From assembly GCA_947628305.1 (NCBI GenBank), contig CANQZG010000003.1, forward strand, positions 124,001 to 188,000: a stretch of 64,000 nucleotides of DNA. Direction: 5' to 3'. This document shows, piece by piece, positions 8,218 through 17,002 of this stretch. The stretch comes from an uncultured Muribaculaceae bacterium. GTDB lineage: Bacteria; Bacteroidota; Bacteroidia; Bacteroidales; Muribaculaceae. The position numbers and the translations under genes were made by a program. Each line of letters begins with the position of its first letter. Position 1 is the first letter of the stretch. The notes under the pieces were generated by a model. It was not told where the DNA came from. It did not search any database and saw only the letters and a program-made list of their open reading frames with translations.

Positions 8218-8405
8218 GTTTAATGTAAATAATTTTATGGAGAAACAAATGACACTAAGAATTCCATAAATAAGTTAAGTTAGTGAAAGTGTCAAATCCG
8301 GTTTCATCCAGGTCATTATGACCGGGCGGACTGAAACCACCCCCGATTCAGGTAAACCGACCCTGCTGCGACAGCATGTTGAGTGATGCCGGTATCGGGT
8401 TTTTT
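8218..8405 (+). ncRNA. Candidate structured small RNA of about 190 nt, family not recognised
   Basis: This lies in the 451-bp gene-free stretch 8050-8500 and has its own promoter box and intrinsic terminator. Elements in order: a stem TTTATGG/CCATAAA (8234-8240 with 8264-8270). The loop of that stem holds TGACACT (8250-8256), which is complementary to AGTGTCA (8288-8294), so a pseudoknot is possible. A stem GGTTTCA/TGAAACC (8300-8306 with 8332-8338) encloses GGTCA-TTA-TGACC (8311-8323). A last stem CCCGAT/ATCGGG (8342-8347 with 8394-8399) encloses TGCTG-CGA-CAGCA and ends in a run of T. A 10-codon reading frame (8237-8269, MEKQMTLRIP) begins and stops inside the first stem. It does not fit 6S, SRP, tmRNA or RNase P RNA by eye. 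Confidence 0.6.
8342..8405 (+). terminator. Intrinsic terminator of the small RNA
   Basis: The stem CCCGAT/ATCGGG with inner hairpin TGCTG-CGA-CAGCA is followed at once by six T residues on the plus strand. Confidence 0.65.
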
Positions 8406-8445
8406 AGAAATCTCCCTCATAACCAAATAAATATTTTAAAACGAG

Positions 8446-8477
8446 AGAGCCGAAATCCCTGACAGGATTCCGGCTCT
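8446..8477 (-). terminator. Terminator after fumarase
   Basis: Arms AGAGCCG and CGGCTCT (8446-8452 with 8471-8477) are extended inward by AATCC/GGATT across one mismatch. It lies 24 bp after the fumarase stop and is followed on the minus strand by a T-rich stretch. Confidence 0.75.
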
Positions 8478-8500
8478 GTTGTTAGAGTCTGTCTTGAATT

Positions 8501-10150
8501 TTACTTTGATAGCGGGCATGCGACGCACTTGTTGGCGATGTCGGTGAAGAAATCGTTGCCTTTGTCATCGACGAGGATGAATGCAGGGAAATCCTCGACC
8601 TCAATTTTCCATATTGCCTCCATGCCGAGTTCGGGATATTCAAGGCATTCCACTTTCTTGATGCTGTCCTGCGCGAGAATTGCGGCAGGGCCGCCGATTG
8701 AACCAAGATAGAAACCGCCGTGCTTGTGGCATGCATCGGTCACAACCTTGCTGCGGTTGCCCTTGGCAATCATCACCATCGAGCCGCCTTCGCTCTGGAA
8801 CTGGTCTACGTATGGGTCCATACGTCCTGCGGTTGTAGGGCCGAAAGAGCCTGACGGCATACCTTTGGGAGTCTTGGCCGGGCCGGCGTAGTAGATTGGG
8901 TGGTCCTGGAGATATTTGGGCATTGGCTCGCCACGGTCAAGACGTTCCTTGATTTTGGCGTGTGCGATGTCTCGTCCCACAATGATTGTGCCGCTAAGAG
9001 ACAGGCGGGTGGCCACAGGATATTTTGTCAGTTCGGCGAGTATCTCCTTCATGGGACGGTTCAGGTCAATCTTCACAGCATCGTTTTCAGTCGCGTTGCG
9101 GTATTCCTCTGGAATCAGTTCGGCGGGGTTGCTGTCAAGTTTTTCAATCCAAAGGCCTTGGGCGTTGATTTTAGCCTTGACGTTACGGTCGGCCGAGCAG
9201 CTTACACCCAGTCCCACGGGACATGATGCACCGTGACGGGGGAGACGTATGACCCTGATGTCGTGGGCAAGGTATTTGCCACCGAATTGTGCGCCGAGAC
9301 CGATTTCCTGTGCCGCTTTCAGCAATTGTTTTTCAAGTTCGATGTCACGGAAGGCATGTCCCAACTCGTTTCCTTTGGTGGGCAGGTTGTCGTAATATTT
9401 GGTGGATGCCTTCTTTACGGTCGCAAGATTCATTTCGGCGGATGTGCCACCGATGACAAACGCGATGTGATAGGGGGGGCAGGCGGCTGTTCCGAGTGAT
9501 TTCATTTTTTCTACAAGGAAAGGCAGCAGTTTCTCGGGGGTGAGAAGGGCCTTGGTTTCCTGATATAGATAGGTCTTGTTGGCCGAGCCGCCGCCCTTGG
9601 CTACAAACAGGAACTTGTATTCGTCCCCGTCAACCGCATGGATGTCAATCTGTGCGGGGAGATTGCAACCGGTGTTGACTTCGTCATACATTGTCAACGG
9701 GGCATTCTGGGAGTAACGCAGGTTGTTTTCGGTATATGTGTCATATACACCCTTGGAGATGCGTTCCTCGTCGCCTCCGCCGGTGTAGACGTTTTGTCCC
9801 TTGTTACCGATGATTACGGCTGTACCGGTGTCCTGGCAGAACGGCAACTGACCTTTAGCTGCCACTTCGGCGTTACGCAGCATCGTCAGTGCGACAAATT
9901 TGTCATTTTTGCTTGCCTCCGGGTCTCGGAGTATCTTTGCCACCATTTCATTGTGAGCGCGACGGAGCATGAACGCGTTGTCATGGGTCGCCTGGCGAGC
10001 GAGCACGGTCAGTGCTTCGGGTTCAACCACGAGCATTTTGTGGCCGTTCCAGTCCTGGGTCGAAACATAGTCCGATGTCAGCAGATAATACTCGGTCGTG
10101 TCCGGGGTCATCGGGAACATTTCCTGGTATTTAAAAGGTTTTGTTGCCAT
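8501..10150 (-). CDS. Class I (iron-sulfur) fumarate hydratase
   Basis: Interconverts fumarate and malate, here probably in the reductive branch leading to succinate. It has 549 residues, the length of the fused-domain FumA/FumB enzymes. Cysteines placed to bind a 4Fe-4S cluster occur in [11 protein letters not shown] (about residue 101), [10 protein letters not shown] and [16 protein letters not shown]. Further family stretches are [19 protein letters not shown] and [19 protein letters not shown]. Oxygen sensitivity of the cluster fits an anaerobe. It is a single-gene unit with a good -7 box and a downstream terminator. Confidence 0.95.
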   Translation of the reverse strand: MATKPFKYQEMFPMTPDTTEYYLLTSDYVSTQDWNGHKMLVVEPEALTVLARQATHDNAFMLRRAHNEMVAKILRDPEASKNDKFVALTMLRNAEVAAKGQLPFCQDTGTAVIIGNKGQNVYTGGGDEERISKGVYDTYTENNLRYSQNAPLTMYDEVNTGCNLPAQIDIHAVDGDEYKFLFVAKGGGSANKTYLYQETKALLTPEKLLPFLVEKMKSLGTAACPPYHIAFVIGGTSAEMNLATVKKASTKYYDNLPTKGNELGHAFRDIELEKQLLKAAQEIGLGAQFGGKYLAHDIRVIRLPRHGASCPVGLGVSCSADRNVKAKINAQGLWIEKLDSNPAELIPEEYRNATENDAVKIDLNRPMKEILAELTKYPVATRLSLSGTIIVGRDIAHAKIKERLDRGEPMPKYLQDHPIYYAGPAKTPKGMPSGSFGPTTAGRMDPYVDQFQSEGGSMVMIAKGNRSKVVTDACHKHGGFYLGSIGGPAAILAQDSIKKVECLEYPELGMEAIWKIEVEDFPAFILVDDKGNDFFTDIANKCVACPLSK

Positions 10151-10184
10151 ATTGATATTAAAGTATTATTGGTTGATACTGCGG

Positions 10185-10193
10185 GCAAAGGTA
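10185..10193 (-). promoter_or_regulatory. -7 promoter box of fumarase
   Basis: On the minus strand TACCTTTGC matches TAnnTTTG(C). The predicted leader is about 27 nt. Confidence 0.6.
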
Positions 10194-10288
10194 GTTATAA
10201 ATACTCTTTTTTCAAAACAATTTTTAGGTCGGTCCGTGAACATTATCGGAGTCGCGGTGTTTCACTTTAAAGACAATATACTTGATTT

Positions 10289-10909
10289 ATGAGAAAGATA
10301 ATTTACGGGTTGGTCGCTATGGCTGCCATAGGATTTCAATCATGTGACGACACGGCACGGTTGATTAAGGATGTTACAGGCACTTGGTCGGGCGCGCCCG
10401 AAAAACTTGTTGATAATTCGGCCAGCAGTGCCACGATAATAGACACTTACACTTTTACGGCTATTCCTGATACCAAGGGAGGGAATGTAACAATCACATC
10501 GTTGATAAGTGTCACGGGACAGATTGACGGGGCACAGGCGATTGTACAGCCATTCAGTCTTAGTGCGAGTGGGACAGCGTCTATTCAAGGGACATGGACT
10601 GCGATTGATGATGATGAAATCGCTTTGTCGCTTGAACCGAAGACCCTTGATGTCAACATCGACCCACAGGCCGTCGTGTTGAGTTCATCGTTGTTGTCGG
10701 GTAATACCTCTGCGGCTGTCGACTCGATGAAACCGGCGTTGGTGCAGACCATTAAGGCGCAGGTACAGCAAGCGGTCACGGCACGTTATCTGTCAATGAA
10801 ACATCTTGACGATATTGATGTCAAAGGTGCGATACTTAAATATGAAATCGGGAAACACCATTACACGATGTCACGTCAGGGGCAGGTCGCCCAGTTGATG
10901 GATAATTGA
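10289..10909 (+). CDS. Lipoprotein of unknown function, lipocalin-like size
   Basis: Not recognised beyond general features. It has 206 residues and an N-terminal lipoprotein signal (MRKIIYGLVAMAAIGFQSC) with Cys19 as the lipid-attachment site. DD follows directly, a surface-export hint in Bacteroidales. The rest alternates Thr/Ser-rich strands (TGTWSGAPEKL, then GTWTAIDDDEIALSLEP) typical of beta-sandwich or lipocalin-like domains, then a helical Gln/Ala-rich section and a final strand pair. It is divergent from fumarase, with a bidirectional hairpin after its stop. No partner gene is evident. Confidence 0.75.
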   Translation: MRKIIYGLVAMAAIGFQSCDDTARLIKDVTGTWSGAPEKLVDNSASSATIIDTYTFTAIPDTKGGNVTITSLISVTGQIDGAQAIVQPFSLSASGTASIQGTWTAIDDDEIALSLEPKTLDVNIDPQAVVLSSSLLSGNTSAAVDSMKPALVQTIKAQVQQAVTARYLSMKHLDDIDVKGAILKYEIGKHHYTMSRQGQVAQLMDN

Positions 10910-10939
10910 AAACAATACCCTTTAGCTTCAAATATATAT

Positions 10940-10980
10940 GATAAAAGGATGCCGGAATTGAATTCCAGCATCCTTTTATC
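10940..10980. terminator. Terminator hairpin after the lipoprotein gene
   Basis: A 13-bp perfect stem (10940-10952 with 10968-10980) is continued inward by GGAATT/AATTCC across one mismatch, leaving a single-base loop. A and T tracts in the arms allow use from the plus strand and possibly both strands. Confidence 0.75.
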
Positions 10981-11017
10981 GTGTCTGTCAATAATCCCCT
11001 AAAAGCGATGAATATGA

Positions 11018-11102
11018 GGTAGGGTTCAGCCATGGCTGAACCGAAACGCGTTGAAAATCATTGATGACACAATCGGCGGTGCGGCCATGGCCGCACCCTA
11101 CC
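11018..11102. repeat. REP-like inverted pair (BIME-like) of GTAG-headed palindromes
   Basis: Unit 1 (11018-11042, plus) is GTAG followed by the perfect 20-bp palindrome GGTTCAGCCATGGCTGAACC. Unit 2 (11078-11102, minus) is GTAG followed by GGTGCGGCCATGGCCGCACC, also perfect. A 35-bp spacer separates them. A GTAG head plus a palindrome, in opposed pairs, is the arrangement of REP elements moved by RAYT transposases (Y1/REP family). No such transposase gene is in the window. The repeat lies in the 221-bp gap between the lipoprotein gene and the SGNH hydrolase gene. Confidence 0.65.
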
Positions 11103-11130
11103 AATCCCATGCAATTCTCGGTTGGACGCG

Positions 11131-12216
11131 TTATTTGATGACTTTGTGCTGACGGAGTATTTCCTTGATTTGTGGAAGGATTACCGCGATAATGCGTTCG
11201 TGACCGAGGTCGGTGGGATGTACACCGTCAACGGTTCCCTCGTAATCGTCGCCGATGGGCATACCCGGGTCGATGAAATAGACGTTTTTATCCTTGGCCA
11301 TTACTTTTTTAAGGCCTCGGCGTGCGGCCTCCTGTTTGCCCTGTTCAAATTCACGCACCTTGCTGTTGAATGTAGTGGTGGGGCGGTCAAGGGTCTGTAT
11401 AAATATGAGCGGAGTCTTGGGATGAGCCTTGCGTACAGTCTTGACAAATGATTCCAGTCGTTCGTCAATCTGCTGACCCGACGGATTGGAGAATGTATCG
11501 AAGATGAACGCGTCGGCATTGGTGTCGGCTGCGATTTGGGCGAAGAAGTCGTCGAGCTTGCATTGGCCGCTCGCACCGAGATTGATGAACTCGATGCCTG
11601 TGGCACGTTCCATGCGTGCGGGGTATGCCATGCCGGGACGGCTTGTCCCGCTGCCGTGGGTGATGCTTGAACCGATAGCGACGACCCGCTTGTTGAACGG
11701 ATTGGCAATCGGTTCAATCATTGCATCGGCATCAACACCTATTTCGAGGGAATCAAGGCGTTCAAACAAAGGCAGGTACAGCATACATTCTTTCACTGAA
11801 TCGGCCATGTTGTGAATCACCGGCGATGAATGTTTCTTTTTGTTGAACTTGGGTTTGCCGCATCCGGCCCATACCCATCGGCCATCCTTCTTGATGTACA
11901 GGTCAAGGCCTGACTGCATCAGAGCCGGCCCGTTGACGGCATGGTAGTCACTGGTCGTTTTCCACTTTGCGTTGATGTTTCGGCTGTCGGTGCGGAACAC
12001 CAGTGCGAGTCCGGTAGGGAATGAGTAATACCGGTTGACTGTCGGTGTCAGTGTCGGATATTTGTCTACATCGATGCGTTTATAGAACGGCCCTCCGGGT
12101 TGGGCCTTGTTAATCATGGTCAGGCTGTCGCCGGGGATGTATTTGATTCCCTTTGATGCGGCATTGATGTTCAGGCATGTCGCGATAGCGATTGTAATAA
12201 TAGTAAGTCGTTTCAT
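11131..12216 (-). CDS. Secreted SGNH/GDSL-type hydrolase
   Basis: Probable ester hydrolase acting on acylated sugars, in the periplasm or outside. It has 361 residues with a signal peptide (MKRLTIITIAIATCLNINA). A beta-rich N-terminal domain spans about 20-165. The SGNH domain begins with block I VVAIGSSITHGSG near 180, containing the nucleophile Ser, and ends with block V DGVHPTDLGHERI near 332, containing the catalytic Asp and His. Block-II Gly (LGASGQCKLDD) and block III (DAFIFDTFSNPSG) are also visible. It is divergent from nothing nearby and has its own -7 box. It lies next to the carbohydrate region and may remove O-acyl groups there; the substrate is unknown. Confidence 0.85.
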   Translation of the reverse strand: MKRLTIITIAIATCLNINAASKGIKYIPGDSLTMINKAQPGGPFYKRIDVDKYPTLTPTVNRYYSFPTGLALVFRTDSRNINAKWKTTSDYHAVNGPALMQSGLDLYIKKDGRWVWAGCGKPKFNKKKHSSPVIHNMADSVKECMLYLPLFERLDSLEIGVDADAMIEPIANPFNKRVVAIGSSITHGSGTSRPGMAYPARMERATGIEFINLGASGQCKLDDFFAQIAADTNADAFIFDTFSNPSGQQIDERLESFVKTVRKAHPKTPLIFIQTLDRPTTTFNSKVREFEQGKQEAARRGLKKVMAKDKNVYFIDPGMPIGDDYEGTVDGVHPTDLGHERIIAVILPQIKEILRQHKVIK

Positions 12217-12246
12217 GTATGTGTGGTATTATGTTGTTTTTGAGAT

Positions 12247-12255
12247 GCAAATATA
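12247..12255 (-). promoter_or_regulatory. -7 promoter box of the SGNH hydrolase gene
   Basis: On the minus strand TATATTTGC matches TAnnTTTG(C) about 31 bp before the start codon. Confidence 0.55.
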
Positions 12256-12271
12256 CAAATTTAATATGAAA

Positions 12272-12308
12272 GAAGATACACAGGGATGTGGATGCCCTGT
12301 GTATCTTC
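12272..12308 (-). terminator. Terminator after the 496-aa secreted protein gene
   Basis: A 14-bp perfect stem (12272-12285 with 12295-12308) encloses a 9-nt loop. On the minus strand it is followed by TTTCATATT. Confidence 0.75.
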
Positions 12309-12338
12309 GTGGGTGTTATAATCAAACAGAGGAGATTC

Positions 12339-13829
12339 TTACTTGATGTAAACCTTTGTGGCCTTGTTGCCCTGGCGTTTGATGTATAATCCGTTTTCAG
12401 GATTGCTTACGCGTACGCCCTGGAGGTTGAAATATTCGACAGGAGCATTTTCATCGTTGTCAACGGCGATATTCCCTATGCCGGAGGGGGCGTCTCCCCA
12501 ATGCCATACGTGCATTTCCAGCAAGTTATTGGTGTTGGACGGTATACATTTGAATTTCAATTCCTTTAATGCATCACCTTCATAGTCATCAGGAATTGTC
12601 CACTCCTGATAATATTGACCTACTGTTCCCATAGCGGCGTTTGATGCAATGGTACCGGGATATTTGACTCCTTCGGTCTCGGTGTCGGCCATCTCAATCT
12701 GCTTGTCAAGGTTCCAACCAATAAGAAGTACCTTACAGATAGTGTTTTCGGAGTTATCAGTGGTCAGTATCAATTCATTGTTATTGGTGGTGCGCGCTTC
12801 GTATAAGTAGCCATTGGTGTCTGTGGCCATTAGTCGACAACCTTTTGCGTTAGTGTTGGCACCTACCTTTATTTTAAGACCGATTCCGTTGTTTGTAAAT
12901 TTTGAAACTTTACCAAGATGCAGATTAGTCTGACCTTTTGATTCGTGGGCTTGTGCGGGATTGAGCGTACTGGGGTTGAAGAAGGAGAAGACTGCATGAT
13001 GGCTTTCTTCAGGAGCTGCGAAATACCATTTCTGATACAGACCGCTCTTGGCGATTCCGTCTTTGGTGGCATATACGCTAAGACGCGAATCTTGGTCGAG
13101 GGTGATGGGTGTCCCGTCCCATTCGATAAATCCTTCGTCGTTTTCAGTGCCGGGGACGGAATTGTCAAATTTGCAGCTGCTGCTGAGTGAATACCAGATT
13201 TTGGCACCCTCTGTGGGACAGGTGAATGTTAGTTGGTCGCTGCCACCGAGCACGTAGTCATCGGTATGGTTGACCGTGGGCATCGCACATCGTGTGGGTG
13301 TTCCTTTGTACTCTACAGTGACGGCGTGCAGACGTAGTTTTGCTGCAGTGTTTGCCGGGTCTAAGTTGAATCTTTTTATATCAATTGGAGATGATACAGT
13401 CATTTCTCCTTCCCATGACTGGACGTATTCACCGGCATTGGGTTGAGTTGCTTCTTGAAGGGCGCATTGTTCAGCTGTCCTGGTATTAGGAATCATGCGG
13501 AACTCTATTTTGGTGATAGTGACACCTTCAACAGGATAGAACTGAATATATGCTTTTGTCGACGAACTGTTAGCGAGATAAATAGCCCCGGTCGAAGCAT
13601 TTCGTGTCCCTGTGATGTACATGTTGAACGCATCGGTGTATTGTGTCGCTCCTGACCACGACATCGGAATTTGAATAAGTTGCCCATGTACCTCGGGATT
13701 GTACTTATACTGACTATCGAGGAATGGATAACCTATGAATCCGGCGTTGGTTGCAGTGAATGTCACTTTTTCAGCGGATGCCGACAGCATAGTCGCCGCA
13801 CAGCATAATGAAAGTAATAATTTTTTCAT
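12339..13829 (-). CDS. Secreted protein with chitobiase-type C-terminal-like repeat and short sorting-like tail
   Basis: Function unknown. It has 496 residues with a signal peptide MKKLLLSLCCAATMLSASA. A beta-sandwich region covers about 20-170. A segment near 190-270 (VLGGSDQLTFTCPTEGAKIWYSL...) resembles the chitobiase/hexosaminidase C-terminal Ig-like fold. A second beta-rich half follows. The last 35 residues, with EYFNLQGVRVSNPENGLYIK and ending KVYIK, are the conserved C-terminal motif of many Bacteroidales secreted proteins and may be a secretion or anchoring signal. It is separated from the BACON lipoprotein gene upstream by a strong hairpin, so expression may be only partly linked to the SusCD operon. 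Confidence 0.75.
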   Translation of the reverse strand: MKKLLLSLCCAATMLSASAEKVTFTATNAGFIGYPFLDSQYKYNPEVHGQLIQIPMSWSGATQYTDAFNMYITGTRNASTGAIYLANSSSTKAYIQFYPVEGVTITKIEFRMIPNTRTAEQCALQEATQPNAGEYVQSWEGEMTVSSPIDIKRFNLDPANTAAKLRLHAVTVEYKGTPTRCAMPTVNHTDDYVLGGSDQLTFTCPTEGAKIWYSLSSSCKFDNSVPGTENDEGFIEWDGTPITLDQDSRLSVYATKDGIAKSGLYQKWYFAAPEESHHAVFSFFNPSTLNPAQAHESKGQTNLHLGKVSKFTNNGIGLKIKVGANTNAKGCRLMATDTNGYLYEARTTNNNELILTTDNSENTICKVLLIGWNLDKQIEMADTETEGVKYPGTIASNAAMGTVGQYYQEWTIPDDYEGDALKELKFKCIPSNTNNLLEMHVWHWGDAPSGIGNIAVDNDENAPVEYFNLQGVRVSNPENGLYIKRQGNKATKVYIK

Positions 13830-13845
13830 GTCTGTAATGATTTAT

Positions 13846-13872
13846 AGTTTAAAGTTGATGGTTTATAGTTTA
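13846..13872. repeat. 27-bp AT-rich repeat, copy 1
   Basis: This matches 26 of 27 bases with 24506-24532. Both copies lie just upstream of the start codon of a minus-strand gene (17 bp and 9 bp). The sequence is built of AGTTTA/GTTTATAGTTTA-like words. Confidence 0.5.
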
Positions 13873-13875
13873 GAG

Positions 13876-13908
13876 AGGGTGTTGCAGGATTTTTTCCTGC
13901 AACACCCT
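13876..13908 (-). terminator. Terminator after the BACON lipoprotein gene
   Basis: A 14-bp perfect stem (13876-13889 with 13895-13908) with a T-only loop lies 7 bp after the stop. No long T-run follows on the minus strand, so read-through into the next gene is possible. Confidence 0.65.
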
Positions 13909-13914
13909 CGTGGT

Positions 13915-15354
13915 TTATTTGACGATGCGCACTACCTTGAAATTATCAAATCCGAGACGGTTGTTGCGGTTGTTGCGGCGGTAGGTCACGCCTGTTTCCG
14001 AAACGGGGTCGGGATTGTCATATTTGTTGGTGTTGCGGGCATTTTCCCAGTAGCCACCCATGAGGATTACGCGGGTCTCGGCTGTCGCTCCGTTAATGCG
14101 ATAGGTCAGGCGGGCGTTGGCCGAGTTCCATTCGTCATAACCGGCGGGGAATACGCCTACGGGCAGGTTGGGGAAGTTCTTGACCTCTATGTGGTTCACC
14201 TTGAGGACGGTGCTTCCACCGAGTTGCTTGAAGTTGACGGTGAGGTCTTCGGTGGCTCCTTCGAGCTGGCCGGGGCCGGTGATGGCGACGTAAAGGTCGC
14301 TGTAGTCACGGACACCTGTATTGCTCACATAACCCACGCAGTCAAATGTCACTGTGACATCGGAGGTTTCCTCGCCAAGGTTGGCAAATGCCGGTGACAT
14401 GATTGCGCCGGAACGTCCTGATGCGCCTGTGACAACAAAGCCTTTGCGACCGTTGACATTGGAAGCCGTGCGTGTCCCTTGGAGAAGACCGGCCCATCCG
14501 ATAGCCGCGGCATTGCCTGTCCATTGTTCGATGGGACGTTCACCCGTGCTTTCCCAGATGTTGGTGGACGCTGTGAAGTTAAGTGCGCTGAAATCTTCGA
14601 AAGAGACGAGTGTATAGGACACCTGAATCAATGATGCTGTGACTTTCATTTCGGGGAAGAGCCTGGATGCGAATGTTACCTTGGCTTCACGTTCGTCCTC
14701 GCCATTGTTTTTCTCGGCCGAGAAGATGTATTTGCCATTGGCTGCCTGTTCCTCATCTATTTTCAGCCAGCCGTCACCGTCTACATATTCGATGGTATAA
14801 TCGAGTACCCCAGTGTTGGTTGTGGGTTTGACCTCGATTGAACCGCCCTCTGAAGGAAGGTTGACGATGTTGCTCTCAAGGGAAAGGGTAGGGAGTGTAG
14901 GGGCCTGCTCGATGTGGATGAATGTCTTGGATTGCTCGACACCGTCAAGGACGATTGAAAAATCGGCCGTGCGAGTGAAGAATCCATCGTTAGGTTTTAC
15001 AGCGAACCAGAATTGCGAGTCACGGTCGCCCTCGGTCGAGAGGAACTTGACCCATTCTTCAGCACCTTCGGTCTTGGGTACAATCATCCAGTGGCAACCT
15101 GTGCGTATGGTGTAATTGTAGCATTTGGACATGAGTATGCCGTCTTTCTGATTTGATATTCCTTGTCCCGGTTGGGCAACGAAAAGTTCGATACAGTCGC
15201 CGTTCTCGACATCAATTCCATCGACACCGTAGGTGCGTTCCACCGGCTCTTTGTCATCATCGCCACACGAAGAAATGAATCCTCCGCCCAATAGGGCACA
15301 TGTGACGGCAATGATTTTAAATCGTGATTTATATTGGTTCATAATATTTATCAT
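13915..15354 (-). CDS. BACON-domain surface lipoprotein of the SusCD operon
   Basis: Probable surface glycan-binding protein. It has 479 residues. A lipoprotein signal ends ...GGGFISSCGDDD with Cys30, and the acidic run after Cys is the surface-export type. The BACON domain lies near 130-225 (SNIVNLPSEGGSIEVKPTTNTG..., DGWLKID), with a related sandwich before it. A C-terminal beta-rich domain follows from about 245, beginning LVSFEDFSALNF. That domain has the look of a jelly-roll carbohydrate-binding module of the choice-of-anchor type. It is third after SusC and SusD, 21 bp behind SusD, the position of SusE/F-like binding proteins. A second in-frame ATG is at 15342. Confidence 0.8.
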   Translation of the reverse strand: MINIMNQYKSRFKIIAVTCALLGGGFISSCGDDDKEPVERTYGVDGIDVENGDCIELFVAQPGQGISNQKDGILMSKCYNYTIRTGCHWMIVPKTEGAEEWVKFLSTEGDRDSQFWFAVKPNDGFFTRTADFSIVLDGVEQSKTFIHIEQAPTLPTLSLESNIVNLPSEGGSIEVKPTTNTGVLDYTIEYVDGDGWLKIDEEQAANGKYIFSAEKNNGEDEREAKVTFASRLFPEMKVTASLIQVSYTLVSFEDFSALNFTASTNIWESTGERPIEQWTGNAAAIGWAGLLQGTRTASNVNGRKGFVVTGASGRSGAIMSPAFANLGEETSDVTVTFDCVGYVSNTGVRDYSDLYVAITGPGQLEGATEDLTVNFKQLGGSTVLKVNHIEVKNFPNLPVGVFPAGYDEWNSANARLTYRINGATAETRVILMGGYWENARNTNKYDNPDPVSETGVTYRRNNRNNRLGFDNFKVVRIVK

Positions 15355-15375
15355 TTAAGCAGCTTCTTAATATGG

Positions 15376-16989
15376 TTATTTCCCAGATTCAATCGCCTGA
15401 CGGCTGTACCACAGTGGCTGGCGCATGTTGTTCTCGCTCCATCCCTGACGCTTGATAGCCGCATTGGCATTGTCGGGATTGGTGCCTATGGTATTGGTCG
15501 GATAGGAGAAACGGGTGGGGAAGGTATAGTTGTTGCTTCCGGTGCCACCACCCATTTTCAAGACAGGATAGCCGGTGCGGTGTATTTCATGGAACGCCTG
15601 GAAGCCATTGTAGAACAACAGGAGATATTTCTGATTACCTATCAGTTCATCCTTGTTGGCGGCCTGGTCCCATGAGGCAAGGGACGATGACATGAATTCG
15701 TTGATGACATCAGTGGAGAATGGTTCAAGTTTTGTGCTGGTACCCCAGTCATCGACACGGGCAATCATCCCTGACCAACGGTCAAGGGAGGCGCGTATTG
15801 CACTCTCATAGTAACTCTTGGCCGCCTGGTCTCCGCCTTCGATTATGCCTTTATGGGCCATTTCGGCAAAAATCATTTGGATTTCGGCATATTCAAGCAG
15901 AGTGATGGGAACTGTCGCTCCGCAAAGCACCGCTCCAGAGAGACCTGATGTCCCGATATTGTACTCATCCATCTCGGCGGGTGTGCCGCCGGATATCGCA
16001 CCAATCCATAACTTATAGGGATTATAGGTGGCCCCGACATATTTATAGAACCATACATCGGTGCGAGGGTCTACTTCGTCCTGCGATATAGTGCCGTCCT
16101 CGGCGGTCTCGGTCACAGTCATCAGTTTTACCATCTGCTGCGACATGCGATGTGACCCGGAGAAGTTATCGGGTGCAGTGTTGTAGAAGTAATTGGCGTA
16201 GGGCGTCGTGCCTGTAAATGTCACTGTCGCGTTCTGTGCATTGGATGTGATGATGGGATATTTTGACGGATTTTTCATGATTTCGGTAATCTTTGCTCCG
16301 ACATTCATCTCCGCGCGTCCGCTGACACGGCAAAGGAGGCGCAGGTACAGTGAATTGTTGAAACGACGCCATTTGTTCATGTCGCCACCGTACATGCCAT
16401 CCATTGTAGTACGGTCGAACTTGGGGTTCTTCGCATACAGGTTGTTGGCTGAATCAAGGTCGGCGAACATCTGTTCATAAACCTCTTTCTGTGGGTCAAA
16501 CACTGGCTTGACATTGCCTGTCTTGCGTGCCTGAAACGCCTCGCGATAGGGGATGTCCCCGAATGCCGCTGTCAGTTCTTCCATCGCCATTACCTTGATT
16601 GTAAGGGCTATGGCTTGACAAGCCTCATCCATGTCTTTTACGGCGAGGTCGTACATGTGTACCGCATTGGCTCCTTCATTGGCATATCGGCTCCAGGTAC
16701 AGTCAAAGAATTTGTTATTGAGGTCGGTATAGGTGCTTATACGCGAGTTAGTGGAGTTTGTGGCTGTATGCTGCACAATTTCAGCGGAGTAATACCAAGC
16801 ATCGTAATAACGGTTGTTGGCCGCGCCATAGAGCAGTGACTCAAACATGTTATATGGCGTCAACTGTCCTACCACAAGTTTATTTGGGTCGGTGTTTATA
16901 TCCTCGAAGTCCTGTGTGCAGGAGTATAATCCTCCGAGAGTCATGACAGCGACACCTGTCAACGTTATATTCTTTAATATATGTTTCAT
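15376..16989 (-). CDS. SusD/RagB-family lipoprotein (SusD-like_2 type)
   Basis: Surface lipoprotein that forms the lid of the SusC channel and binds the glycan. It has 537 residues from the ATG at 16989 (MKHILKNITLTGVAV), and an ATG at 16995 is equally possible. The reading frame extends back to a GTG inside susC, which is less likely. The lipobox is LGGLYSC followed by TQDFEDINTDPNKL, the typical start of this subfamily. TPR-like helices (QAIALTIKVMAMEELTAAFGDIPYREAF) and a C-terminal region GYPVLKMGGG... fit the family. It follows susC by 13 bp and is co-transcribed. Confidence 0.93.
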   Translation of the reverse strand: MKHILKNITLTGVAVMTLGGLYSCTQDFEDINTDPNKLVVGQLTPYNMFESLLYGAANNRYYDAWYYSAEIVQHTATNSTNSRISTYTDLNNKFFDCTWSRYANEGANAVHMYDLAVKDMDEACQAIALTIKVMAMEELTAAFGDIPYREAFQARKTGNVKPVFDPQKEVYEQMFADLDSANNLYAKNPKFDRTTMDGMYGGDMNKWRRFNNSLYLRLLCRVSGRAEMNVGAKITEIMKNPSKYPIITSNAQNATVTFTGTTPYANYFYNTAPDNFSGSHRMSQQMVKLMTVTETAEDGTISQDEVDPRTDVWFYKYVGATYNPYKLWIGAISGGTPAEMDEYNIGTSGLSGAVLCGATVPITLLEYAEIQMIFAEMAHKGIIEGGDQAAKSYYESAIRASLDRWSGMIARVDDWGTSTKLEPFSTDVINEFMSSSLASWDQAANKDELIGNQKYLLLFYNGFQAFHEIHRTGYPVLKMGGGTGSNNYTFPTRFSYPTNTIGTNPDNANAAIKRQGWSENNMRQPLWYSRQAIESGK

Positions 16990-17002
16990 CGTCATAATAG
17001 TT

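Noticed and set aside
8050-8500. preQ1 or SAM riboswitch related to queA
   Set aside because: The structured RNA is on the strand opposite queA, points away from it and ends in its own terminator, so it cannot be a queA leader.
9638-10270. Long open frame on the plus strand opposite fumarase
   Set aside because: It is antisense to a clear class I fumarase, has no promoter or family features, and similar antisense frames occur opposite several long genes here because of codon bias.
11018-11102. CRISPR-like or Rho-independent terminator reading of the palindromes
   Set aside because: There are only two units in opposite orientation, no regular spacers and no T-run; a separate terminator already follows the lipoprotein gene at 10940-10980.
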